Below, piece by piece: positions 1 through 8,056 of a DNA stretch of 64,000 nucleotides (position 1 is its first letter; the number at the start of each line of letters is the position of its first letter). The DNA lies in NCBI RefSeq assembly GCF_001510655.1, contig NZ_LMVC01000002.1:877872-941871 (forward strand). Reading direction: 5' to 3'. Both the position numbers and the translations under genes were made by a program. Origin of the DNA: Fictibacillus sp. FJAT-27399. Its GTDB lineage: Bacteria > Bacillota > Bacilli > Bacillales > Fictibacillaceae. The notes below the pieces were generated by a model, which worked only from the letters and a program-made list of their open reading frames with translations, was not told the DNA's origin and made no database searches.

Positions 1-332
1 GGACGCTCTTCAATTGCTAGCGCATTAGCATAGATATCGATTGCCTCATAAACCTCACCGGCTTTCGCTGTTTGAGCAGCATGCTCCAGAAGGGCAGAGA
101 ACTTTTGTTTTTGCTCCTGGTCTTGGTGCAGTAATTCAAAATATGTAGTCAAAGATTCTTCAGTTAGTTGGTAAATAAGAAGGTTCTTTTTCTTTGTACG
201 ACCGATTCGTTTAAAGCCAACCATTTCAAAACAAAAGCCGGCATTGCGAGAACCCACGGCTTTTTCATCAACATAAGTAAGAATCCCATCTTCAATCGAT
301 TTAGCTGACTTGATCAGGTCTGATTCTAAAAG
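1..332 (-). pseudogene. Fragment of a phage Mom-like (GNAT-fold) protein
   Basis: Read on the minus strand this gives one open frame without a start codon. It contains a stretch with NAGFCFEMVGFKRIGRTKKK, which resembles the conserved part of Mom-like DNA-modification proteins of phages (established only by memory of the family), followed by a helical tail rich in Glu and Ala. The 5' end is cut at about 332, where IS3-type sequence begins, and the frame runs off the window at base 1. The last 96 bp of the visible gene (4-99) recur at 32268-32363, where the real C-terminus and stop codon can be read. It is a broken gene of phage origin; the Mom assignment is moderate to weak. Confidence 0.45.
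4..99. repeat. Direct repeat A1 (96 bp), partner at 32268-32363
   Basis: The 96 bases are repeated at 32268-32363 with the same orientation. They encode, on the minus strand, the C-terminal part of the Mom-like fragment. The match stops at base 99, where the two copies continue into unrelated sequence (rest of the Mom-like gene here, a DUF4236 fragment there). Confidence 0.9.
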
Positions 333-692
333 ATGCCTTATGTAAAGTCAGTAAGCACCAAAGGAATTACCTATACAGACGAATTTAAAGAGATCTTTAT
401 CACTCAAAATAATCAGGGAAAGTTTCCGAGAGAGACCTTCGAAGATTGTGGATTTGATATAGAGATTGTTGGAATGGAACGGATTAAGGCTGCGGCCAAC
501 AGGTGGCGATTGGCTTATCGTAATCAAGGTGTTATGGGACTCCGTGATACAAGGGCAGGCAATTCAGGCCGATCAAAGGACGGAGAGTTATCCGTCGAAG
601 ATAAGTTTGCTCGACTAGAGGCCGAAAATAATTTGTTGAAAGCAGAGAACGAACTATTAAAAAAGATTCGCTTTGCCGAAAGGGGTCTGTGA
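333..692 (+). pseudogene. IS3-family transposase OrfA, N-terminally truncated, plus OrfB tail
   Basis: The 119 residues match the helix-turn-helix OrfA protein of IS3-type elements: a TYTDEFK motif, a central GLRDTR motif and a C-terminal leucine-zipper-like segment (LEAENNLLKAENELLKK). Family members have an extra N-terminal segment that is absent here, so the ATG used at 333 is probably an internal codon at a deletion junction with the Mom-like fragment. Directly after the stop the frame enters the OrfB tail (ETLKELQQEV...), which shows the internal deletion of orfB. Confidence 0.7.
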
Positions 693-851
693 AACCTTAA
701 AAGAGCTCCAACAAGAAGTAAAAGATGCCATTCGCTATTACAATTACGACAGATACCAATGGAATATGAAAAAGATGACCCCTGTTCAATACAGAGATCA
801 TCTTCTTAAAGTAGCCTAGCTTTTTTTACAATGTCCTTTACAAGGGGTACA
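333..851 (+). mobile_element. Internally deleted IS3-family (IS150-like) insertion sequence remnant
   Basis: The element keeps part of orfA (333-692), joined directly to the last 43 codons of orfB (688-819, ending with YRDHLLKVA). It ends with a right terminal repeat that, read inward from 851, begins TGTACCCCTTGTAAAGGAC; the CA end fits the TG...CA rule of IS3 elements. The left end and most of orfB, including the DDE catalytic core, are missing. It cannot transpose by itself. The right end with the following DNA is repeated at 32602. Confidence 0.75.
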
Positions 852-1320
852 GATTAATATGGTACTGAGCTTTTATATATTTTAAGTGTGGCAATCATTC
901 CTCTTTGGTACAGACACCTAACAAGCCCAACCCGGCATACAGATAAGAGTAACGAAAAAAGCCGGGAGGTGTCTGTATGTCCGGGTTGCTAGCCGTGTTA
1001 GCGTACTTTTTCAAAGAGGTAATGCTGTTTGTTTCGTATGTAAAAAACAATGCGTTTCCGCAACCCCTCTCCGAAAATGAGGAGAAAGAATACTTAAAGC
1101 TGATGGCCGAGGGAGATCAGGAGGCCAGAAGCAAACTGATCGAACACAACTTGCGTTTGGTTGCACATATTGTAAAGAAATTTGAAAATACAGGTGAAGA
1201 TACCGAAGATCTGATTTCAATCGGAACCATCGGACTGATCAAGGCAATAGAAAGCTATTCGAGAGGGAAGGGAACGAAGCTTGCGACGTACGCTGCGCGA
1301 TGTATCGAAAATGAGATTCT
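793..1320. repeat. Direct repeat B1 (528 bp), partner at 32602-33129
   Basis: The IS right end, the sigK promoter region and the first 344 bp of sigK are duplicated at an offset of exactly 31,809 bp. Only one mismatch was found by eye, A at 1234 versus G at 33043, a silent change in a Gly codon. The identity ends abruptly at 1320, within the sigK codons for Glu-Ile-Leu. Near identity points to a recent event or to gene conversion. Confidence 0.95.
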
Positions 1321-1393
1321 AATGTCATTACTAAAGCTGTGTTTATATCCTAAATACATAAGAATCCTAAAATTAGGCTCTAATTTTTATTAA
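977..1393 (+). pseudogene. sigK: Truncated duplicate of sigK (N-terminal part)
   Basis: The first 115 residues equal those of the intact pro-sigma-K at 32786: the pro-sequence, the [14 protein letters not shown] processing region, and region 2 with [21 protein letters not shown]. The frame then runs 23 codons into foreign sequence and stops at 1393. Regions 3 and 4 (-35 recognition) are lost. The break lies next to AATGA at 1310-1314, the pentamer known as the crossover site of the skin element in B. subtilis sigK. The promoter region and ribosome binding site (GGGAGGTG) are kept, so a 138-residue protein holding the core-binding region could still be made in sporulating mother cells. Whether it has any function is unknown. 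Confidence 0.85.
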
Positions 1394-1930
1394 GATAACT
1401 GGTGAATTCCTTTAAGATCTTAGCTTCCATCTCAGGCAGCTTTTCTTATTGAGCTAAAGGGCAGGTTAGTTTAAGAATGGTGTCTGTTTTTCTTCAACGG
1501 TCGGGTGCGTTTATTGATCATCAAAAATCTGTTTTTTCATTGTTACAAGAGATAAATCAGGGCAGGTTGAAATTGTGTTTATGTTTTACAAAGGTATTCG
1601 TTTTAGTTTTTAACTGTGTAAATACATGCGCTTTAACAGGTATAAATATATGCACAATCGAATACGGAAGTGAAAACACATGCGCAAATACACATGTGTT
1701 TTTTCCTTAATATATAAGGTCTCAATTGTCTTCATGAATGAATCTTAAATGTATGAAAAGCAATGTACTGGTAAACACATCTCTTTACACATTAAGTAAA
1801 GAGATGTGTTTTATAATGAAAAAAGCAAATCAACAATTGCATGATATGGAAGATACGTTGTACTAGCTGCTTTGTGAGTAATGAAATTTCGTTTTAGCAA
1901 GAAAATAACTCAATGACCTCTCTCTTCTGT
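1321..1930. other. Gene-poor junction segment after truncated sigK
   Basis: No convincing gene is present. A 77-codon frame (1477-1710) has no ribosome binding site and no family resemblance. On the minus strand about 1390-1460 reads as a short tail (KLPEMEAKILKEF), possibly the end of a decayed gene. The AT-rich stretch 1620-1700 has several ACATGCGC or CACATGTG-like words. A 16-codon frame (1816-1866, MKKANQQLHDMED) follows a strong hairpin. If the sigK break is a former skin attachment site, this segment would be what is left of the element end; no SpoIVCA-type recombinase is visible. Confidence 0.4.
1773..1811. other. Perfect 15-bp inverted repeat (hairpin or operator)
   Basis: Arms 1773-1787 and 1797-1811 (AAACACATCTCTTTA and its complement) are separated by 9 bases. 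It is followed directly by TATAATG. It lacks a clear T-run, so it could be an operator or a terminator of a lost gene. Confidence 0.5.
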
Positions 1931-3322
1931 TCAATTAATATTTATGGAAGAAGGGGATTTCATTGGAAAGAGTTTTCCTGGATTTAAGATATGGTTTGGA
2001 TCTAGTAATCTCTTTAGGTCCATCATTACATCAAGAGCATTTCCATGCTCTGCCCGCTGATACCTTATTTTTCCTAGACCTACACCGTGTTCCCCTGTAC
2101 ATGTGCCTCCATGTTGTAAGGCAAATTCTACGATAGCCTTGTTGATCTCATGTGCTTGCTTCCTATCATTGGGGTCATCAGGATCGATGACTAGAAGCGT
2201 ATGGTAATTTCCATCGCCAATGTGGCCAATAACTGCACCATCTATATCGGCCTCTTCCATTTTCTTTCTGGCATGTTCAATGGAATCTGCAAGGCATGAG
2301 AGAGGCACACAGACATCCGTTCCTTCAATATGCTTCCCTGGAGATCCATGCCGAAATGCATAGGATAGGTGATGTCGTGCCTCCCACAGTTTTTTTCTTT
2401 CTTTAGAGTCTGACTCGTAAATAAAATCCACACATGCTTGTTCTTCCGCTATAAGTCTGGTAAACGCTGTTTCCTGCTCTAATCCGTTGTCGTTACCATG
2501 AAATTCTAAGAAAAGAGTGGGCATGACTGGATAGTCTGTCTCTTGAAATCGATTCATCTGTAAGATGGAGCGTGAATCGACCAATTCCATTTTAGCAATG
2601 GGAATGCCGGCAGTTAATATGGAGGTTGCAGTATTTAGGGCTTGTTTTACAGTAGGAAAGGCGGCTCTGGCCGCCATCACACATTCTGGAATACCATAAA
2701 CTTTCAATGTTAGTTCCGTAAATACGCCTAACGTTCCCTCTGATCCCGTAAACAGCCCATTCAAATTGTAACCAGACGATGATTTTGCAGCTTGGCCTCC
2801 AGTATGAATTGTACGCCCATCCGCTAAAACAACCTCTAGATCTCGTACCTGGTCACGCATGATCCCATAGCGTACGGCCGTTGTACCGCTCGCGTTCGTG
2901 GCAGCCATTCCTCCTAAGGTTGCATCAGCTCCAGGGTCTACAGAAAAGAATAAGCCATATTTTTTCAGTTCTTTATTTAACTGCAACCGGGTCACTCCCG
3001 GTTGTACTTTCACACAAAAATCAGAAGGATAAATCTTTAAGATTCGATTCATTAAAGCAAAATCCAGGGTGATTCCTCCCTGAACGGGAATGGCGTGCCC
3101 TTCCAGTCCAGACCCTGCTCCAAATGGAACAACAGGAATTCTGTGTTCATTTGCAAACGATAGAATTCGGCTAACGTCGTTAGAGCTTTTGGGGAAAACG
3201 ACAACATCCGGAAGATGAGGTTCATGGAAGGACTCATCTTGGCTATGTTGTTGAAGAATCGTCAGGTTCTGTGTGACTTGATCAGAAGAAAGGATCTTGG
3301 TTAGCTCCTCAGCAAGAATCAT
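1931..3322 (-). CDS. FAD-binding 2-hydroxyacid oxidase, GlcD / D-lactate dehydrogenase type
   Basis: The 463-residue protein has the PCMH-type FAD-binding domain in its first 220 residues, with the glycine-rich PFGAGSGLEGH loop, and the FAD-oxidase C-terminal domain ending with the family motif GEHGVGLGK. Members oxidise D-2-hydroxy acids such as glycolate or D-lactate and pass electrons to quinone or a partner subunit. The start at 3322 is chosen because AAAGGAGGG lies 6-7 bases upstream; a longer frame upstream lacks a binding site. It is divergent from the ABC importer operon and shares the regulatory region 3323-3463. Substrate is not determined; no GlcE or GlcF partner is nearby, which fits single-subunit D-lactate-type enzymes. 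Confidence 0.85.
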   Translation of the reverse strand: MILAEELTKILSSDQVTQNLTILQQHSQDESFHEPHLPDVVVFPKSSNDVSRILSFANEHRIPVVPFGAGSGLEGHAIPVQGGITLDFALMNRILKIYPSDFCVKVQPGVTRLQLNKELKKYGLFFSVDPGADATLGGMAATNASGTTAVRYGIMRDQVRDLEVVLADGRTIHTGGQAAKSSSGYNLNGLFTGSEGTLGVFTELTLKVYGIPECVMAARAAFPTVKQALNTATSILTAGIPIAKMELVDSRSILQMNRFQETDYPVMPTLFLEFHGNDNGLEQETAFTRLIAEEQACVDFIYESDSKERKKLWEARHHLSYAFRHGSPGKHIEGTDVCVPLSCLADSIEHARKKMEEADIDGAVIGHIGDGNYHTLLVIDPDDPNDRKQAHEINKAIVEFALQHGGTCTGEHGVGLGKIRYQRAEHGNALDVMMDLKRLLDPNHILNPGKLFPMKSPSSININ

Positions 3323-3385
3323 TCCCAGCCCTCCTTTAGTGGATTGATACGCAAAAGTAAATTTGTGAATATACTGAAAATTCTG

Positions 3386-3443
3386 TTTACACCCATAGTA
3401 GCACACTATATAATTTTCTGTATACAGGATTTGGTATACAGAA
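3386..3443 (+). promoter_or_regulatory. Sigma-A promoter with perfect inverted-repeat operator
   Basis: TTTACA (3386-3391), 17 bp, TATAAT (3409-3414) is a near-consensus sigma-A promoter for the importer operon. Immediately downstream, covering the expected transcription start, TTCTGTATAC (3416-3425) and GTATACAGAA (3434-3443) form a perfect 10-bp inverted repeat with 8-bp spacing. GntR/FCD regulators often bind TNGTATACNA-like palindromes, so the GntR gene at 8057 is the likely ligand-responsive repressor (inference). Confidence 0.7.
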
Positions 3444-3463
3444 CGTAAAATGGATGAGGAGGA

Positions 3464-4654
3464 ATGAACTTGAAAAAATGGCGATTGAAAAAGGTTGGAA
3501 TGTGTGGAACAGCAATCTTAGTATTGAGTTTACTCAATGCCTGTGCTCCACCAAAAGGCGCGGATCAAGCATCATCGAGTAAATCATCCGGTTCAAAAGA
3601 GGAGATTAAAATTGGCTTCGTTTCACAGCTTTCTGGCGGCGGAGCATTGTACGGGAAACAAATGGAAAATGGGGCCAAGTTAGCAGTGGATGAGATTAAT
3701 AAGAAGGGCGGCATTTTTGGGAAAAAAATAAAGCTCATTATCCAGGATGATCAGGCCAATCCAAGTGAATCCGTAAAGGTGACCCAACGGTTAGTGACAG
3801 AGGATCGCATCAATGCATGGATTGGAACCCTGAAGAGTTCGGATACCTTAACGGATATCGGAATTACCTCCAAACAAGACATTCCTAGTTTTGTCCCTGT
3901 GGCGGTTGCAAACTCCATAACAGAATCTGACTATACCAATGTCTACCGAAACGTAGCCAACAACTCCATGCAGGCCAAGATGTTCGTAGACTACATATTG
4001 AAGAAACAGCCGCATAAGAAGCTTGCAATCATTGCTGAAAATACAGATTACGGAAGAGGGCTGTCTGAAGATTTTAAAAGATTCTTTGAAAAAGGTGGCG
4101 GGGAAATTGTTAACGTTGAATATTACAACGTTGGACAAAAGGAATTTAACGACCAATTGACAAAAATTAAGGGCAAGAAACCAGACGGGATTGTCATCAG
4201 TGGACTTGTCGCCGAAGGTGCTCTTGTTTTAAAACAGGCCCAGGATTTGGGTATGAAAACACAATGGTATAGCTTTGGCGGTTTTAGTGGAGCGGCGCCT
4301 ATTAAGTTAGCCGGAAAAGCGGCAGACGGTATGATTCATACCGAGTATTTCACGCCCATTAAAGGGGACAAAAAGATTGAGACGTTTGTAAATGCTTATA
4401 AAACCAAATTTGGTGACAAACCCGATGCTTATTATTCCGCGGCAACTTATGATGCGGTAAACCTGTATGCAGAAGGAGTTAAAAAGGCAAAGACATTAGA
4501 TAACAAAAAAGTGAATGACGCACTTCACTCCATCAGTAATTATCAGGGTGTCATGGGAAGCATTTCGTTCCAGGAAGACGGACAAGCCACCACAAAAGTT
4601 TGGATGGCACAAATCAAAGATGGTGCACAAACGGTTATTTTCCGTCCAGAATAA
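3464..4654 (+). CDS. ABC transporter substrate-binding lipoprotein, branched-chain amino acid type
   Basis: The 396-residue precursor has a Lys-rich n-region, a hydrophobic segment and a lipobox LLNAC (Cys about residue 27), so it should be a lipid-anchored extracytoplasmic receptor. The mature part is a type I periplasmic-binding fold of the LivJ family (IGFVSQLSGGGALYGKQ near the start, then a long segment with ENTDYGRG). It captures an amino acid or related amide for the permease genes that follow. GAGGAGGA precedes the ATG. It is the first gene of the importer operon, directly under the operator at 3386-3443. The real ligand may be other than leucine, isoleucine or valine. Confidence 0.88.
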   Translation: MNLKKWRLKKVGMCGTAILVLSLLNACAPPKGADQASSSKSSGSKEEIKIGFVSQLSGGGALYGKQMENGAKLAVDEINKKGGIFGKKIKLIIQDDQANPSESVKVTQRLVTEDRINAWIGTLKSSDTLTDIGITSKQDIPSFVPVAVANSITESDYTNVYRNVANNSMQAKMFVDYILKKQPHKKLAIIAENTDYGRGLSEDFKRFFEKGGGEIVNVEYYNVGQKEFNDQLTKIKGKKPDGIVISGLVAEGALVLKQAQDLGMKTQWYSFGGFSGAAPIKLAGKAADGMIHTEYFTPIKGDKKIETFVNAYKTKFGDKPDAYYSAATYDAVNLYAEGVKKAKTLDNKKVNDALHSISNYQGVMGSISFQEDGQATTKVWMAQIKDGAQTVIFRPE

Positions 4655-4676
4655 ATTACTTTTACAGGAGGCAAGG

Positions 4677-5549
4677 ATGGTTGAATTTGCGCAGACTCTT
4701 GTTAATGGGCTCGTTTTAGGAGCCTTGTATTCACTGGTTGCTTTGGGATTAACATTGATTTATGGAGTGATGGGCTTGGCCAATTTTGCACAAGGGGAAT
4801 TTGCGATGATTGGAGGATTCAGCGCTTTTTTCCTTGTTCAAGAAGGTGTGTCCTATCCGCTGGCCGTAATCATCGGTTTTGCAGTGGCAGGAATCATAGG
4901 ACTGCTCGTACATCTTTTAGCGTTTTATCCACTGCGGCAAAGCAATCATATTAATATGATGCTTAGTTCATTAGGGGTTTCTCTTTTCCTGGTCAATCTT
5001 GCTCAATATTTATTCTCTCCTAACCCTCAGGTCGTAAAAAGCCCTTTATCTGGAGAAAGTTTTAACCTGGGAGGCATCTTTATTTCGCAGCAGCGGGTGT
5101 TAATTGTGGTTATTAGCTTTATTCTGTGTTTGGCCACGTTCCTATTGTTAAAACATACAAAATTTGGGCGTTCCGTTCAAGCCGCTTCTCTTGATCCTGA
5201 TACAGCGACACTTTATGGGGTCCCAACGAAACGAATATCCTTCATGACCTTCATATTGGGAGTGGCGTTGACGGGTATCGCCGGCGCATTGCTTGCTCCT
5301 GTTTATAATGTGTATCCCACCATGGGAATTTCCCTTACTTTAAAGGCATTCGTGGTAGTGGTTCTTGGAGGGATGGGAAATGTATCAGGTGCGATCGCCG
5401 GAGGAGTTATTGTAGGGCTGATTGAGAGCTTTGCCGGGGGCTACATTTCGACCGGTTTTCAGGATGCCATCGTGTTTACGGTTTTATTTGTAGTCCTAAT
5501 TTTAAAACCTCAAGGGATTCTTACCAAAGTGCAGGGGGAGAAGGTATGA
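4677..5549 (+). CDS. livH: Branched-chain amino acid type ABC permease LivH
   Basis: This is a 290-residue integral membrane protein with about eight hydrophobic segments and the LivH signature near the N-terminus (ALGLTLIYGVMGLANFAQGE). It forms the membrane channel with LivM. The start at 4677 follows AGGAGG by 7 bases; an in-frame extension upstream lies inside the binding-protein gene in another frame and is rejected. It overlaps livM by four bases (ATGA), so the two subunits are probably translationally coupled. Confidence 0.9.
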   Translation: MVEFAQTLVNGLVLGALYSLVALGLTLIYGVMGLANFAQGEFAMIGGFSAFFLVQEGVSYPLAVIIGFAVAGIIGLLVHLLAFYPLRQSNHINMMLSSLGVSLFLVNLAQYLFSPNPQVVKSPLSGESFNLGGIFISQQRVLIVVISFILCLATFLLLKHTKFGRSVQAASLDPDTATLYGVPTKRISFMTFILGVALTGIAGALLAPVYNVYPTMGISLTLKAFVVVVLGGMGNVSGAIAGGVIVGLIESFAGGYISTGFQDAIVFTVLFVVLILKPQGILTKVQGEKV

Positions 5550-6553
5550 ATCGGAACCGGATCCTGTTTTGGACGTGTATTCTTGTAGGAATGATCTGTA
5601 TCCTATCTAGCCTGTATTTGCAAAACCTTTATATTTTGCGCGTAGCGGTTTTTGCAGTCATTGCGGCCATGCTAGCGGTAAGTGTGAACCTTCTGGTGGG
5701 TTATACAGGTCAGGTCTCACTCGGACAAGCTGGGTTTTATGGCATAGGTGCATACACGGTCGGCCTTTTGACCACACAATGGCACTGGTCCTTTTGGCTG
5801 GCCTTGTTAGCTGCTTTCATTTTGACAAGTCTTACCGGGTTAATTCTAGGATTGCCTACCACGCAGCTTAAAGGGCACTTCCTGGGGATAGCAACACTTG
5901 GTTTTGGGATTATTGTCAATGTGATTTTTAACAACTGGACATCGTTAACGGGTGGACCCAACGGAATAAGAGGAATAGCTCCACCGGAGTTGTTCGGTAT
6001 TTCATTACAGTATGAGAACTACTTTTTAGGGTTTTCCCTTTTTTGTTTAATGGTGGTTGTGTTAATGGTTCATCTCGTGGTTAATTCAGCCATCGGGAGA
6101 GCGTGGAAATGTATTCGGCATGATGAAATATCTGCACAAGTGAGCGGGATCAATGTTTACGGTTATAAACTCATGGCGTTTTCCTTAAGTGGGGGGATTG
6201 CTGGGATAGCAGGCGGTCTTTATGCGGGATTCATGACGTTTATCAGTCCGGAAACGTTTGATTTAAACCAATCCATTACCATTATCACGACGGCCATTCT
6301 CGGGGGGCCAGGTACGTTGTTTGGTCCATTAGTGGGAGCAGGGGTATTGACCGTTCTTAGTGAATCTCTGAGGGCTTTAAACGAACTTCGCCTCATCATA
6401 TACGGAGCGATTCTTGTAACTGTTATCGTTTTCCTTCCAGAAGGAATCTATCCCTTTATCAGTAAGAAATTGAGAAAAAGGGGTATTGCGTCCCAACTAA
6501 AGTTAAAGGACCGTAGGAGGGAATTGGATGAGCAAGATTTTAGTCAAAGCTGA
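5546..6553 (+). CDS. livM: Branched-chain amino acid type ABC permease LivM
   Basis: The 335-residue membrane protein has the LivM hallmark YTGQVSLGQAGFYGIGAYT near residues 50-75 and a C-terminal segment typical of the family (GGPGTLFGPLVGA). It pairs with LivH in the cytoplasmic membrane. The C-terminal 30 residues are highly charged. Its end overlaps the start of livG by 26 bases. Part of the operon that starts at 3464. Confidence 0.9.
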   Translation: MNRNRILFWTCILVGMICILSSLYLQNLYILRVAVFAVIAAMLAVSVNLLVGYTGQVSLGQAGFYGIGAYTVGLLTTQWHWSFWLALLAAFILTSLTGLILGLPTTQLKGHFLGIATLGFGIIVNVIFNNWTSLTGGPNGIRGIAPPELFGISLQYENYFLGFSLFCLMVVVLMVHLVVNSAIGRAWKCIRHDEISAQVSGINVYGYKLMAFSLSGGIAGIAGGLYAGFMTFISPETFDLNQSITIITTAILGGPGTLFGPLVGAGVLTVLSESLRALNELRLIIYGAILVTVIVFLPEGIYPFISKKLRKRGIASQLKLKDRRRELDEQDFSQS

Positions 6554-7301
6554 ACAGGTATCTGTAAAATTTGGTGGACTCTGGGCGGTTAAAGAAGTGG
6601 ATGTGGACGTAAAAGCGGGTGAGATTCTAGGAATTATCGGTCCCAACGGAGCAGGAAAGTCCACATTGTTGAATGTATTGACTGGCCTACAGCGGCCATC
6701 TGCGGGGCAGATCCAAATAGATAACGGATATGTTTCCAAGAAGGACGCCTGGCAAATGGTGAAAATGGGGATCGGCCGCAGTTTTCAAACCATTCGTCTT
6801 CTCAACGAATTGACAGTGATCGAAAATTTATTAATCGGAGGACATTTATATACGAAACGGGGATTACTTGACGTTTTGGGTAGGACCGTTCGATGGAGAA
6901 AAACGGAACAGCAAATCACCAATAAAGCAATGGAACTTCTGCAGCTGCTGGGGATTGGGCATAAAGCGCAGGAAGAAATAAGTGCCCTTTCCTTGGAGGA
7001 GAGAAGAAGGGTTGAGATTGCGAGGGCTCTTATGACTCGCCCGAAGGTTCTTTTGCTCGATGAACCGGGCGCAGGATTTAGTCCGCAAGAATCCGATCAA
7101 TTATGCGAACTTATTCTCTCCATTCGAAATCGTGGGGTCTCTGTTGTTCTCGTTGAACACAATATGAAGGTCATTATGTCATTAGCTGATCGAATCATCG
7201 TGCTCGACCACGGACAAAAAATTGCAGATGGCACACCGAAGGAGATTTCTGAAGATGAGTTGGTCATTCGGGCTTATTTAGGAGGGGAAGACCATGCTTG
7301 A
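6528..7301 (+). CDS. livG: ABC transporter ATP-binding protein LivG, with unusual signature motif
   Basis: The 257-residue ATPase carries Walker A (GPNGAGKST), a Q-loop region (GRSFQTIRL), Walker B (VLLLDEPGAGF) and the switch histidine (VLVEHNM). The ABC signature, usually LSxGQ or LSYGQ in LivG proteins, reads LSLEERRRVEIARAL: the conserved Gly-Gln is replaced by Glu-Glu. As LivG and LivF act as a heterodimer with one or two composite sites, one degenerate signature may still allow transport. The start at 6528 has GGAGGG upstream. The gene overlaps its neighbours on both sides. Confidence 0.88.
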   Translation: MSKILVKAEQVSVKFGGLWAVKEVDVDVKAGEILGIIGPNGAGKSTLLNVLTGLQRPSAGQIQIDNGYVSKKDAWQMVKMGIGRSFQTIRLLNELTVIENLLIGGHLYTKRGLLDVLGRTVRWRKTEQQITNKAMELLQLLGIGHKAQEEISALSLEERRRVEIARALMTRPKVLLLDEPGAGFSPQESDQLCELILSIRNRGVSVVLVEHNMKVIMSLADRIIVLDHGQKIADGTPKEISEDELVIRAYLGGEDHA

Positions 7302-8001
7302 GATCCAAGGATTACGGAGCGGTTATGGCGACATTACTGTGTTACAGGGTGTTAGCTTGAATGTAAACTCAGGGGAAATCGTGGGGATTTTAGGAGCTAA
7401 TGGGGTGGGTAAAACCACCTTATTAAAAACCATTTCCAATTTAATAAAAACACGTGCCGGAACGATAAACTATCAGGGGAAAAACTTAACGCAAGTCCCG
7501 CCATCTAAACTCCTCAATCTTGGGATCGCCCATGTTCCTCAGGGCAGGAACATTTTCTCTAAGATGACAGTGGCTGAGAATCTTTACGTCGGGTTAGACA
7601 ATGTAAAAAAAAGAGTCAACCCACAAGAACAGCTGGATTATGCCTTAGAGTTATTTCCTAAGCTTAAGGAAAGATGGAATCAACTCGGTGGAACGTTAAG
7701 CGGGGGAGAGCAGCAGATGCTGGCGATCGCGCGAGCACTCGTGACAAAACCCACCTTGTTGATCCTAGATGAACCATCGATGGGCTTAGCTCCTATCATT
7801 GTCAGATCCGTATTTAACGCGGTAAAGAAAATTGCACAAGACGGGACTACGATATTATTGGTGGAGCAAAATGCTGTGGCAGCTTTAAATGTAATTGATC
7901 GGCTTTATGTCATGGATATGGGAAGAATGGTTTATGAATCCCAAGAAATGAATGATAACGAATTAGAGAAAATCAAAGAGGTTTATCTAGGTGCAGGGTA
8001 A
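7294..8001 (+). CDS. livF: ABC transporter ATP-binding protein LivF
   Basis: The 235-residue ATPase has Walker A (GANGVGKTT), a canonical signature (LSGGEQQMLAIARAL), Walker B (LLILDEPSMGLAP) and a switch His replaced by Gln (LLVEQNA), as is normal for LivF. It overlaps livG by 8 bases and is the fifth gene of the importer operon. A 55-bp gap separates it from the regulator gene downstream. Confidence 0.9.
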   Translation: MLEIQGLRSGYGDITVLQGVSLNVNSGEIVGILGANGVGKTTLLKTISNLIKTRAGTINYQGKNLTQVPPSKLLNLGIAHVPQGRNIFSKMTVAENLYVGLDNVKKRVNPQEQLDYALELFPKLKERWNQLGGTLSGGEQQMLAIARALVTKPTLLILDEPSMGLAPIIVRSVFNAVKKIAQDGTTILLVEQNAVAALNVIDRLYVMDMGRMVYESQEMNDNELEKIKEVYLGAG

Positions 8002-8056
8002 TTACAAGTGTTGAAGTCGACTGACGATAAGCAGGGAAGGACAGGAGTGAGACAAT

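Noticed and set aside
1477-1710. 77-codon frame in the segment after truncated sigK
   Set aside because: No ribosome binding site, no family resemblance, low-complexity composition.
4515-4676. Upstream extension of livH inside the binding-protein gene
   Set aside because: It overlaps a well-supported gene in another frame, and AGGAGG at 4666 places the start at 4677.
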